Origin: Bacilli bacterium | Lineage (GTDB): Bacteria > Bacillota_I > Bacilli_A > RFN20 > CAG-826 | Assembly (NCBI GenBank): GCA_024413875.1 | Contig: JAKSVY010000002.1 | Span: 1 to 47,085 of the forward strand | Direction: 5' to 3' | DNA length: 47,085 bases | Part shown: positions 25,917 to 34,153 of the stretch, piece by piece | How positions within the stretch are numbered: position 1 is the first letter of the stretch | How the letters are laid out: every line of letters begins with the position of its first letter | Made by a program: the position numbers and the translations under genes | Notes under the pieces: generated by a model | The model's input: the letters and a program-made list of their open reading frames with translations, nothing else | The model's database searches: none | What the model was told of the DNA's origin: nothing

Positions 25917-27788
25917 ATGAAAAAGAAAGATATTAACAAAGTTAATAACGTAAATATTAAGGAAATTAAGGATCCTTCTTTTTTACATGACTTAAGCTAC
26001 AAAGACCTTGATATTTTAGCCTCAGATATAAGAAAAGAAATCATTAAGGAAACATCTATTAATGGTGGGCACTTATCAAGTAATCTCGGAGTGGTTGAAT
26101 TAACAATCGCTCTCCATAGAGTCTTTGATTTATCTAAAGATAAAGTTATCTTTGATGTTGGACACCAATCATATACACATAAGATTCTTACAGGTAGATC
26201 ATTAGAAAACTTAAGAACATCAAGTGGTGTATCTGGGTTCCAAAAGATTTCCGAATCTCCATATGATTGTTATGAAGCAGGACATAGTTCAACAAGTATT
26301 TCCGCGGCATACGGCTTTTCCGTAGCAAGAGATTTGTCTTCAGAAAATTATAACTGTGTTGCAGTCATTGGAGATGGGTCAATCATTAATGGTTTAGCAT
26401 TTGAAGCGTTAAATGATATTCCACATTCAAATCACAAAGTGATTATTATTCTTAATGATAATGAAATGTCTATTTCTAAGCCTACAGGCGGATTAGGCGC
26501 TATCTTCGCTAAATGGTCAGCTTCTAGAGGATACCTTACCAGTAAGGAAAGATATTCTCGTCGAATGACTCGTTCAAAATTTGGTAGAGCAATCTTTAAA
26601 GTTACTAGAGCAATTAAGAACTGGGTTTCTTCATTAGTGGTTCCACACAATATGTTTAGAGACCTTGGATACTATTACATTGGTCCAGTCAATGGTCACG
26701 ATATCAAATCATTAGAGAAGGCCTTTGCTAATGCAAAGAAAACTCCAAAATCTGTTATTATTCACACTTATACTGTTAAAGGTAAAGGGTATGAACCTGC
26801 AGAAAATGATGAAAACGGTTCATGGCATGGCGTTGCTCCATTTGATATTGAAAGTGGTGAAAGCTTAAATAAACATGAAGGTTCTAAATCTTGGTCAAAG
26901 ATATTCTCAACTTTCCTTCATGAAAAAATGGCCACTGATGAAAAGGTGATAGCAATTTCTCCTGCTACCTTAAAAGGTAGTGAACTCGAAGAAGTATTTG
27001 CTGATCATAAAGGCAGAGCATTCGATGTTGGTATTTGCGAAGAACACGCTGCTACAATGTCTAGCTCGCTTGCGTTATCTGGATATCATCCTGTTGTGGC
27101 AATCTATTCAACATTTATGCAACGTGCCTTTGATGAAATTAGCCACGATATTGCTAGACTCAAAGTAAACACAACTTTCTTAGTTGATCGTAGTGGACTT
27201 GTCGGTGCGGATGGCGAAACTCATATGGGCATTTACGATGAATCATTCTTAGTAAATACTCCAAACTGTGTTGTAACAATGCCTTCATCTATAGATGATG
27301 CTAATGCGTTATTTAATGAATCATTCAATAATCACGGGCCATTCTTCATCAGGTTCCCAAGAGGATTTGAATCAAACTTAAAACTTGCTACAAATTATAA
27401 ATCTACCTTTGGTAAATGGAACGTAAAGAAAGATTCTAACACTAAAAACATTGTTGTATTAGCGATTGGGCCTCTCCAAAATGAATTATTAGAACTTCTT
27501 AATGATGTTGATCTTAAATTCTATAACTGTCTTTATGTCAATCCTTTAGATGAAGACGCTCTTAAAGATTGTTTAGACTATAGCAATGTTGTTATATATA
27601 ACCCATACGCAACAGAAGGCGGATTTGCTAACTCAGTTATCTCAAGACTTTCTGAGCTTGGCTATAAAGGAAATATCAAGTCATTTGTTATTGCTAATGA
27701 GTTCATTAAACAAGGAACTGTTAAAGAACAATTGGAAAAACAAAATTTACTTCCTGAACAAGTGTTTAGTGAAATTTCAAAATTATAA
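25917..27788 (+). CDS. dxs: 1-deoxy-D-xylulose-5-phosphate synthase
   Basis: DXS condenses pyruvate with glyceraldehyde 3-phosphate, the first step of the MEP isoprenoid pathway. The 623 residues show GGHLSSNLGVVELTIALH, the thiamine motif GDGSIINGLAFEALNDI to NDNEMSIS, the catalytic-domain CEEHAATMSSSLA and the segment DRSGLVGADGETHMG. ispG and part of ispH lie elsewhere in this window, so the MEP pathway is used. No ribosome site precedes the ATG; a repeat array with a -10-like element comes right up to it, suggesting a very short or absent leader. A terminator follows. Confidence 0.96.
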   Translation: MKKKDINKVNNVNIKEIKDPSFLHDLSYKDLDILASDIRKEIIKETSINGGHLSSNLGVVELTIALHRVFDLSKDKVIFDVGHQSYTHKILTGRSLENLRTSSGVSGFQKISESPYDCYEAGHSSTSISAAYGFSVARDLSSENYNCVAVIGDGSIINGLAFEALNDIPHSNHKVIIILNDNEMSISKPTGGLGAIFAKWSASRGYLTSKERYSRRMTRSKFGRAIFKVTRAIKNWVSSLVVPHNMFRDLGYYYIGPVNGHDIKSLEKAFANAKKTPKSVIIHTYTVKGKGYEPAENDENGSWHGVAPFDIESGESLNKHEGSKSWSKIFSTFLHEKMATDEKVIAISPATLKGSELEEVFADHKGRAFDVGICEEHAATMSSSLALSGYHPVVAIYSTFMQRAFDEISHDIARLKVNTTFLVDRSGLVGADGETHMGIYDESFLVNTPNCVVTMPSSIDDANALFNESFNNHGPFFIRFPRGFESNLKLATNYKSTFGKWNVKKDSNTKNIVVLAIGPLQNELLELLNDVDLKFYNCLYVNPLDEDALKDCLDYSNVVIYNPYATEGGFANSVISRLSELGYKGNIKSFVIANEFIKQGTVKEQLEKQNLLPEQVFSEISKL

Positions 27789-27794
27789 AAAGTT

Positions 27795-27822
27795 AAGAAT
27801 CCATCGGGTTCTTTTCTTTTTT
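27795..27822 (+). terminator. Terminator of dxs
   Basis: An 8-bp stem (AAGAATCC/GGGTTCTT, with one G-T wobble) with loop ATC, followed by a T-rich tail. Confidence 0.8.
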
Positions 27823-27836
27823 ACTTAACATAATTA

Positions 27837-27865
27837 TTGAATAAAAAATAATCATTGATTATTAT
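27837..27865 (+). promoter_or_regulatory. Promoter of dinB giving a leaderless mRNA
   Basis: TTGAAT (27837-27842) and TATTAT (27860-27865) are 17 bases apart. The -10 box ends 6 bases before the ATG, so transcription should start at the ATG itself. No obvious SOS operator is seen. Confidence 0.62.
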
Positions 27866-27871
27866 TTAGGT

Positions 27872-29074
27872 ATGGCAAAAGTAATACTCCATATTGATTT
27901 AAATTATTTCTTTGTCCGCTGCGAAGAAATTAAAGATCCTAAGTTAGAAGGAAAACCTGTCGCTATCGGTCACGATGGAAGAGGAGGCATTATTTCAACG
28001 TGTTCATATAAAGCTAGAGAATTTGGAGTGCGTTCTGGGATGCCTACATTTAAAGCTAAGCAACTTTGTCCGAATCTAATTCTTATCAGAGGAAGTTATG
28101 AATATTACCAAAAGAAAAGCGATGAGTTTTTCACTTTCTTAAGAAAATACTCAAAAATTATTGAACCAGCATCAATTGATGAATGTTATGTTGATATCAC
28201 AAAAGAAATTAAAAATGTTGATAATCCTATGGAATTCATTTCATCAATTCAAACCAATTTATTTAATGAAACAAAGTTAATGTGTTCTATCGGAGTATCC
28301 ACAACTAAGTTTTTAGCCAAAATGGGCTCTGATTTAAAGAAACCTATGGGAATTACTGTAATTCACAAGAAAGATATCCCAAATCTTTTATTTCCATTAA
28401 AAATTGAAGATTTTTATGGTATCGGAAAAAAGACATCTCCTAAATTAAGAGAGATGGGAATTAACACGATTGGTGATTTAGCTAAAAAGATTAATGAAGA
28501 CGATAGTGAGATGAAAGAATTCTTAGGAAAGATGTATTATGCAGTTAAAGATCGAATCAATGGTTCGTCTGATGATATCGTTAATACTGAAGAAAGAGAT
28601 CCTAAATCTATTTCACACAGCCATACATTGTTAAAAGACACTAATGATCCAACCGAGATTTATGAAGCTATCAAAATAGCGTCTAAAGAAGTATCTAAAC
28701 ACGCTAAAGAAGTAAATAAGATAGGAACAACTGTTCAACTTATCCTTAAGGATAATGATTTTAAAAACTTTGTTAGATCCGCAAAGCTTAAAGAAACAAC
28801 AAATGACTTTGCATTAATCTACGCAAAAGCAATTTCGATATACGAAAATAATTTTGAAAATAACGAAGATAAGATGTTTAGGTTAGTGGGTGTAGGACTT
28901 CAAAATCTAGAAGAACCCGCTAAACGTAATAATCAAATGTCTATCTTTGACAACTACGAAGAAATCAAAGAAGAATGCGCAACAAATTTACTCATTCAAG
29001 ACATCAATAGAAAGATGAAGGGCTCAATTTTAAAAACTGCTCGTGAAGTATTGGAGGAAAACAGATGGAAATAA
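27872..29074 (+). CDS. dinB: Y-family DNA polymerase IV
   Basis: DinB-type polymerases copy damaged templates with low fidelity. The palm begins ILHIDLNYFFVRCEEI with the first metal aspartate. The second acidic motif is PASIDECYVDIT (D and E present). The HhH region follows (FYGIGKKTSPKLREMGINTIGDLAKK) and then the little finger domain (SISHSHTL). The 400 residues end near EENRWK, with no long C-terminal tail and no clear clamp-binding motif visible beyond QMSIF, which resembles one. The 3' end overlaps xerD by 10 bases. Confidence 0.94.
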   Translation: MAKVILHIDLNYFFVRCEEIKDPKLEGKPVAIGHDGRGGIISTCSYKAREFGVRSGMPTFKAKQLCPNLILIRGSYEYYQKKSDEFFTFLRKYSKIIEPASIDECYVDITKEIKNVDNPMEFISSIQTNLFNETKLMCSIGVSTTKFLAKMGSDLKKPMGITVIHKKDIPNLLFPLKIEDFYGIGKKTSPKLREMGINTIGDLAKKINEDDSEMKEFLGKMYYAVKDRINGSSDDIVNTEERDPKSISHSHTLLKDTNDPTEIYEAIKIASKEVSKHAKEVNKIGTTVQLILKDNDFKNFVRSAKLKETTNDFALIYAKAISIYENNFENNEDKMFRLVGVGLQNLEEPAKRNNQMSIFDNYEEIKEECATNLLIQDINRKMKGSILKTAREVLEENRWK

Positions 29075-29946
29075 GTGACGCTATCGATAATTACTTTCAA
29101 TACCTAAGAGTTGAAAAGAATCTTTCATTAACAACAATCGAATCATACGCTTATGACTTTAAGATTTTCTTTAAGAAATTTCCTGATAAACATACAACGG
29201 ATGATTTAATGCCTTATGATGTAAATGACTACGCTAAAGTTGAAAGCAAAGAATTAAAATCTCCTGCCACAATTCATAGAAGAGTTTCTTCTTTGAAGAA
29301 TTTTTACGAATTCTTATATGGTGAAGGCATTATTTCATTCACATTAGAAGAAACAGATAATCTTAGAAGTATTAAAAGACTTCCAATTGCAATCTCAGTT
29401 GAAGAAGTTGATGAGTTGTTAGATATGCCTGATTTATCAAAACCAGAAGGAATTCGAGACCGTGCAATGCTTGAATTAATGTATTCCTCTGGAATGCGTG
29501 TATCTGAACTTTTAAGCCTTGAAGTAAATAAAATCAACTTTGAAAAAGGTATCATTAAAATTGTTGGTAAAGGAAATAAAGAAAGATATGTTCCAATTGG
29601 TGATTTCGCTATTGAATATGTTTCCCAATATTATCATGGTCCAAGAGCACATAACATTGGAAGAAAATCGAAGTTTTTATTTTTAAATAAAAATGGAAAA
29701 CCATTATCAAGACAATACTTCTTTATGGCAGTTAAAAAATACGCCGAATTAGCCAACATTGAAGAGTCAATCTCTCCACATACTTTAAGACACTGTTTTG
29801 CCACCCATATGCTTGAAAATGGGGCGGAATTAAGAGCAGTGCAAGAATTACTTGGACACAGTAATATTTCTACAACAGAAATATACACTAACATATCAAC
29901 TAAACGAATCTTAAACGCTTATGATTTGTATAGTAAACGAAAATAG
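29065..29946 (+). CDS. xerD: Tyrosine recombinase XerD
   Basis: Xer recombinases resolve chromosome dimers at dif. The 293 residues have the SAM-like N-terminal DNA-binding domain (AIDNYFQYLRVEKNLSLTTIESYAYDF) and a complete catalytic set: GMRVSELLSLEV (Arg), GKGNKERYVPIG (Lys), SPHTLRHCFATHML (His and Arg), LLGHSN (His) and TEIYTNI (nucleophile Tyr). The position before deoB is the usual one for xerD in Firmicutes. The ribosome site GGAGG lies inside dinB. No dif site was recognised in the window. Confidence 0.93.
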   Translation: MEISDAIDNYFQYLRVEKNLSLTTIESYAYDFKIFFKKFPDKHTTDDLMPYDVNDYAKVESKELKSPATIHRRVSSLKNFYEFLYGEGIISFTLEETDNLRSIKRLPIAISVEEVDELLDMPDLSKPEGIRDRAMLELMYSSGMRVSELLSLEVNKINFEKGIIKIVGKGNKERYVPIGDFAIEYVSQYYHGPRAHNIGRKSKFLFLNKNGKPLSRQYFFMAVKKYAELANIEESISPHTLRHCFATHMLENGAELRAVQELLGHSNISTTEIYTNISTKRILNAYDLYSKRK

Positions 29947-29986
29947 TATAGAATACTAATGCTCCTAAGGAGGAAAGACTTAAATT

Positions 29987-31183
29987 ATGCAACAATTTAA
30001 AAGAATATTTGTTGTAGTGTGCGACTCAGTTGGTGTTGGAGAAATGCCAGATGCTGCTAAATTCGGTGATGAAGGCACTAATACATTTGTTCATACAGCC
30101 GAACAATGTGGTGGACTTAATATTCCAAATCTCAACGCCTTGGGTGTTGGTGATCTTGCTAACATTAAAGGAACATCAATTGTTAACCACCCACATTCTT
30201 ACTCAATGAGAATGAGAGAAGCCTCAAATGGTAAAGACACTATGACAGGCCACTGGGAAATGATGGGCATTTATACAACAAAGCCATTTATTACATTTAC
30301 TGATACTGGTTTCCCACAAGTTTTAATTGATGAACTTGAAGAAAAGACAGGCCATAAGGTTATTGGTAATAAAGCTGCGTCAGGAACTGAAATTCTAAAA
30401 GAATTAGGTGAAGAACAAATGAGAGATAATTCTCTTATTGTCTATACATCAGCTGACTCAGTTCTTCAAATTGCTGCACATGAAGAAGTTACTGGTTTAC
30501 AAGAATTATATAGATGTTGCGATATTGCTCGTGAAATCTGTAATAGACCAGAATACTATGTTGGAAGAATCATTGCTCGTCCATATCTCGGAAGCGATGC
30601 TTCAAACTTCAAGAGAACACCAAATAGACACGATATTGCAGTTTCACCTTCAGGTGTAACATCAATGAATGTTCTTCAAGATGCTGGATATATGGTTTCA
30701 TGTATCGGTAAGATTGGTGATATCTTCAATATGGTTGGTGTTGTTAAAACCCAAAAGACAGTTTCTAATGTCGATGGAATGAATAAAACTATTGAAGAAG
30801 CAAAAGCACATGACTTCACAGGTTTATGTTATGTAAACCTTGTTGAATTCGATAGTGAATATGGACATAGAAGAAACGCATTAGGTTATGGTAAATGCAT
30901 TGAAGAGTTCGATGTTAAATTAGGTGAATTATTACCTTTACTTAAAGACGATGATTTATTAATGATTACCGCTGACCATGGAAACGATCCGACAGCACAC
31001 GGAACTGACCACACACGTGAAAAAGTCCCTCTAATCGTATATTCACCTTCATTTACCAAAGGTAAATATCTTGAAGAAAGAACAAGCTTCGCTGATATCG
31101 GAGCAACAATATTAGAAAATTTCAATTTAAAGAAAGCACCAAATCAAATTGGTGAAGTAATCGAGGAATTATTACATGAATAA
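29987..31183 (+). CDS. deoB: Phosphopentomutase
   Basis: DeoB interconverts ribose or deoxyribose 1-phosphate and 5-phosphate in nucleoside salvage. The 398 residues belong to the alkaline phosphatase superfamily: FVVVCDSVGVGEMPDA (metal Asp), GKDTMTGHWEMMG (catalytic Thr), and the C-terminal metal ligands in ITADHGNDPTAHGTDHTREKVP. The ribosome site AAGGAGG sits in a small inverted repeat (CTCCT/AGGAG) that might weakly mask it. The end overlaps the lipoprotein gene by 8 bases. Confidence 0.97.
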   Translation: MQQFKRIFVVVCDSVGVGEMPDAAKFGDEGTNTFVHTAEQCGGLNIPNLNALGVGDLANIKGTSIVNHPHSYSMRMREASNGKDTMTGHWEMMGIYTTKPFITFTDTGFPQVLIDELEEKTGHKVIGNKAASGTEILKELGEEQMRDNSLIVYTSADSVLQIAAHEEVTGLQELYRCCDIAREICNRPEYYVGRIIARPYLGSDASNFKRTPNRHDIAVSPSGVTSMNVLQDAGYMVSCIGKIGDIFNMVGVVKTQKTVSNVDGMNKTIEEAKAHDFTGLCYVNLVEFDSEYGHRRNALGYGKCIEEFDVKLGELLPLLKDDDLLMITADHGNDPTAHGTDHTREKVPLIVYSPSFTKGKYLEERTSFADIGATILENFNLKKAPNQIGEVIEELLHE

Positions 31184-32153
31184 AAAATTACTTATCTTAC
31201 CAGTAGTATTAGCAGGATTAGGACTTGCTTCTTGCCAAAAGAAAGCAACAACTGATCAAACAATGAAGGTAGCATCTACAAGAGGTGTTGCTACAGTTGC
31301 TTTAGCAGGACAAGTTCAAAATGGTAACTACACATTTAAACAAAACGCTTCTGAAGTTGCTAATGAAGTTACAAGAAGCACTCAAGATGTCGTTGTCGTA
31401 GATAGCGCATTAGGTTTACACAAATTAGTTGCTGAAGAAACAAAAGGATACGCAGTTACAAGACTTGTTTCTAATAACAGCGATTATCTTGTTCCATTAA
31501 CCGCAAACGCAACCCCAACAGCCGATTCTGTTATTGTTGCATACGCTAAAGGCTCAGCAAGCGATTTAGCTCTTCAAAAACTCTGTTCTGGCTATTGGAA
31601 CGTTAACGCAACAATCAAATATGTTGCAAATCCTTTAGAAGCCGTAGAAGTCATGTTAAGCAAGAAACTCGGTGAATTAAACGTTGACTTTGTTGTCGCT
31701 CCATACGCTACAGCGTTAATTAGTGAATTAGATCTTTCAACAGCAACATCATTAAATAATGCTTGGGCAAGTTATACAGAAGCTCTCGAAAATGTTGAAA
31801 GACAAGAAAGAATTCCTGGACTCGTAACATTCGTTTCTAAAAACGCAGCTAGCACAAAAGTTAATGGATTAGAAAGTTTCTATACAGATTTAAACATTGG
31901 AATTGATAACGCAGTAACAAATCCAGATAGATTAAAAATTGTCATGAACAGTTACTCACAAGATGAAAAACAACAAATTCAATTCTTTGAAACTTGTGCA
32001 ACACTCGTTGGCGAAGCTCAAAAGGAAAATGCAAACAAATTAGAACTCGTTAGAAAAGATGATGTTGGAGATGTTAAGGCATATCTTGATAGCTTCATGA
32101 AACTCGTTGACGCAGAGACAGTTGATTATTCATCTTGCTACTTTGCCGAATAA
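31176..32153 (+). CDS. Lipoprotein resembling a substrate-binding protein
   Basis: The N-terminus MNKKLLILPVVLAGLGLASC is a lipoprotein signal peptide with lipobox LASC, so the 325-residue protein should be anchored outside the membrane through Cys20. The remainder has alternating strand and helix segments (DVVVVDSALGLHKLVAEET, DSVIVAYAKGSASDLALQKL, DFVVAPYATALISEL) that resemble a two-lobed type 2 periplasmic-binding fold of ABC importers. No permease or ATPase gene is adjacent, so the ligand is unknown. It overlaps deoB by 8 bases and is probably translationally coupled, with GGA upstream as a weak ribosome site. A terminator follows. Lipoprotein is certain, binding function is inferred. 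Confidence 0.75.
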   Translation: MNKKLLILPVVLAGLGLASCQKKATTDQTMKVASTRGVATVALAGQVQNGNYTFKQNASEVANEVTRSTQDVVVVDSALGLHKLVAEETKGYAVTRLVSNNSDYLVPLTANATPTADSVIVAYAKGSASDLALQKLCSGYWNVNATIKYVANPLEAVEVMLSKKLGELNVDFVVAPYATALISELDLSTATSLNNAWASYTEALENVERQERIPGLVTFVSKNAASTKVNGLESFYTDLNIGIDNAVTNPDRLKIVMNSYSQDEKQQIQFFETCATLVGEAQKENANKLELVRKDDVGDVKAYLDSFMKLVDAETVDYSSCYFAE

Positions 32154-32177
32154 CAAATTCAATAAAACCAAATAATT

Positions 32178-32206
32178 AAGCTCGCTTCACATCAGCGGGC
32201 TTTTTT
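32178..32206 (+). terminator. Terminator of deoB-lipoprotein unit
   Basis: A 9-bp stem (AAGCTCGCT/AGCGGGCTT, one wobble) with loop TCACATC and a T-run. Confidence 0.9.
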
Positions 32207-32227
32207 AATGCAAAATAAACGTTATGG

Positions 32228-32400
32228 TTGACATTTTTAATAAGATGATAAACTATATAGACAACAAAGATTCAACGCCCAGGCAAAACGAATCTGTAGT
32301 GAATTGAATGATTACCCATAATTAAAGATTTCGATGCAAAATTTCATCGTTCAATAAGGCAAACAAGAGATTGAACTTAACGTGTAAATAAACATCGAAA
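32228..32400 (+). ncRNA. Possible small RNA with competing hairpins
   Basis: A perfect TTGACA (32228-32233) is followed by weak -10 candidates around 32249-32259. Downstream, AGATTC (32268-32273) can pair with GAATCT (32290-32295). TTCAAT (32350-32355) can pair either with ATTGAA upstream (32303-32308, part of a 10-bp helix with 32346-32355) or with ATTGAA downstream (32370-32375, part of a 7-bp helix). No coding frame or U-run terminator is clear, so transcription is only a possibility. Confidence 0.3.
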
Positions 32401-32430
32401 GTGATAGTGAATGCAAAAACACTAAATCCA

Positions 32431-32458
32431 ATTAGTAGATATTTAGTAGTTTTTAGTT
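32431..32458 (+). repeat. Periodic motif array beside DnaA-box-like cluster
   Basis: ATTAGTA (32431-32437), TTTAGTA (32442-32448) and TTTAGTT (32452-32458) are spaced 11 and 10 bases apart. The array lies 21 bases left of the first DnaA-box match. Confidence 0.6.
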
Positions 32459-32479
32459 GGTGTATATCAGGCCTTAATA

Positions 32480-32637
32480 TGTGGAAAAGTGTGGAAAACC
32501 GGGTTTATCCACAAATGTGTATATAAGGTTAAATGTGTAAAATATATCGATTAATTCTTATTATTTTATATTCTACTTAACATAATATGTATTATGCGAA
32601 GTAGTTAAATTTTCTAAATTATACGCACTTATCCACA
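32480..32637. promoter_or_regulatory. Cluster of five DnaA-box matches flanking an AT-rich stretch
   Basis: Matches to TTWTNCACA are TGTGGAAAA (32480-32488 and 32490-32498, minus orientation), TTATCCACA (32505-32513, perfect), TGTGTAAAA (32534-32542, minus) and TTATCCACA (32629-32637, perfect). The interval 32543-32625 is almost only A and T. This resembles part of a replication origin or a DnaA-binding regulatory site. dnaA is not nearby. Confidence 0.6.
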
Positions 32638-32646
32638 AATGCGTGT

Positions 32647-32678
32647 AAAACAAAAGACTGCCACTTTCATAGCAGTCT
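32647..32678 (-). terminator. Terminator of rsfS
   Basis: On the minus strand a 7-bp stem (AGACTGC/GCAGTCT, arms 32672-32678 and 32655-32661) is followed by TTTGTTTT. Confidence 0.85.
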
Positions 32679-32702
32679 CTTTCATCTAATTTTGCGTTCT
32701 GA

Positions 32703-33026
32703 TTACTTTTTGCTTAAGACTTGTTCAAGTCCAACTCTTTCTCTCTCAGCTTCTGTAAAGATGTTAACGATTACATGATAGACATCAATTAAGATCCAAC
32801 CAGATTCAGGAGTTCCTTCTTTATGATTGACATTAATTTTATTCTTTTCTAATTCATCAATTACATTATCCGCAAGAGCGTCCAATTGTCTAATATTGCT
32901 AGCTGATGCTACTACATAGAAATCCGCAAATGGAGTTCTTTCGCTAACATCAATTACTTCAATATTAGTTGCTTTGTGTTCATCAAGAACCTTCTTAATT
33001 AATGTTACAACTTTGTCTCTTCTCAT
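32703..33026 (-). CDS. rsfS: Ribosomal silencing factor RsfS
   Basis: RsfS binds L14 and blocks subunit joining when nutrients are low. The 107 residues match the Iojap/RsfS family: IEVIDVSERTPFADFYVVASASNIRQLDALADNVI and the ending EGTPESGWILIDVYHVIVNIFTEAERE. It is the last gene of the minus-strand unit yqeG-yqeH-nadD/yqeK-rsfS, 5 bases after its neighbour, with a terminator behind it. The ribosome site GGAAGAG lies in the end of the fused gene. Confidence 0.95.
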   Translation of the reverse strand: MRRDKVVTLIKKVLDEHKATNIEVIDVSERTPFADFYVVASASNIRQLDALADNVIDELEKNKINVNHKEGTPESGWILIDVYHVIVNIFTEAERERVGLEQVLSKK

Positions 33027-33031
33027 AACCT

Positions 33032-34147
33032 CTACTCTTCCTTTATGTACATTTCAAAACACGCTTTTGTGTATGGATTATAAATATCTTTTGCGTGATT
33101 AATAAGATACTTTTTATTATCAATTACAGTTGTGATAAATCCTTCGTAAATATCTTTTTTACAGGCATCAATTAACCATGTAGAATCAAAATCTCTAAGT
33201 GGATCAATCTTATCAGATGCATATACAAGCATGCCTAATAATGACATATTATCCTTGCCTGTAGCGTGCCATCTAATAGCATCAAGAATCTCTTCATCCT
33301 CTATTTCAAAATGATTTTTAGCGATTCTTGCACCAACAAATTGATGGTAAGCAAAAGGTGGAACTGTATCAATATATTCTGGATAAGACATTCTCATCAA
33401 TTCTTCAATTGGCTTACCACAAGGTGTTGTATCCTTTAATAATTTACCAATATCGTGAAGCAATGCTGCGACGTATACCTTGTATTCGTTTAATGGTTTA
33501 CCATTTACTCTATTAATCTCCACTGCTAATTTAGCCACACTGATTGAATGAGTTAAACGATGTGAATCAATGTATTTTTCCATTTCCTTTACATAGTAAA
33601 GATGATTTTCCTCAATATACCTAAGAACACCATCAGTGGTTTCGATTAACTTTAATTCACGGATTTCACTACTAGATACATCTCCACTATCGAAGAATTC
33701 GCTGTTAACCATGTTGTATCTTTTGATATTTTCTTGGTTAAGTTCATATCTAGGTCTATTAACGTAGATGATGGTCGCAAGTTTCGCAATTACATCTCCA
33801 TCTTTCCATTTTTCAAATTGGTTAACTTGATCAGCACCGATAATAAAATATAATTTATCATCAGGATACTTATTATATAAGTATTGAACAGTATCAACTG
33901 AGTAGTTAATCTCTGCATTTGAGTTTAATTCAAATTCTTCAATTGTCGCTGTTAGTCCACTATCCAAAATAGCCGCTTTAAGCATATTTAATCTATGATT
34001 AGCGTCAGTTAGTGGTTCTTTCCATCTTGGTGACTTAGCAGGAACAAAAATAAGCTCTCCCCCTACTTTCTTAAGGATAGCTTCCGCAATTCTAATGTGT
34101 CCTTTATGGATTGGGTCGAATGTTCCCCCAAAGATGATTCTATTCAT
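33032..34147 (-). CDS. nadD: Fused nicotinate-nucleotide adenylyltransferase NadD and YqeK HD phosphohydrolase
   Basis: Residues 1 to about 190 are NadD, which makes deamido-NAD: IIFGGTFDPIHKGHI (GxFDPxHxGH), FVPAKSPRWKE and the ISSTxIR-like segment SSSEIRELK. Residues from about 190 to 371 are a YqeK-type HD domain: THSISVAKLAVEINR, VAALLHDIGKLLKD and IRWHATGKDNMS. YqeK proteins hydrolyse diadenosine tetraphosphate. In B. subtilis the two are neighbouring separate genes; here one frame encodes both without a stop between them. Fused forms are known in some Firmicutes and Mollicutes. There is a 6-base gap from yqeH and no strong ribosome site. Confidence 0.93.
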   Translation of the reverse strand: MNRIIFGGTFDPIHKGHIRIAEAILKKVGGELIFVPAKSPRWKEPLTDANHRLNMLKAAILDSGLTATIEEFELNSNAEINYSVDTVQYLYNKYPDDKLYFIIGADQVNQFEKWKDGDVIAKLATIIYVNRPRYELNQENIKRYNMVNSEFFDSGDVSSSEIRELKLIETTDGVLRYIEENHLYYVKEMEKYIDSHRLTHSISVAKLAVEINRVNGKPLNEYKVYVAALLHDIGKLLKDTTPCGKPIEELMRMSYPEYIDTVPPFAYHQFVGARIAKNHFEIEDEEILDAIRWHATGKDNMSLLGMLVYASDKIDPLRDFDSTWLIDACKKDIYEGFITTVIDNKKYLINHAKDIYNPYTKACFEMYIKEE

Positions 34148-34153
34148 AACCGG

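Larger units (their letters stand above)
32154..32702. other. 549-base gene-free region with DnaA-box-like sites between convergent genes
   Basis: In order: the terminator of the lipoprotein gene, a TTGACA -35-like box (32228-32233) with a folded segment behind it, an 11-base-period motif array, five DnaA-box matches, a very AT-rich stretch (about 32521-32625) and the rsfS terminator. I found no convincing coding frame. A 27-codon frame from 32224 has no ribosome site. Confidence 0.6.

Noticed and set aside
32224..32307. 27-codon frame starting MVDIFNKM
   Set aside because: No ribosome site, and it covers the TTGACA element. No family resemblance.
32154..32702. Calling this the chromosome origin outright
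   Set aside because: dnaA and dnaN are not nearby and the genes converge on the region, so it is reported only as a DnaA-box cluster.
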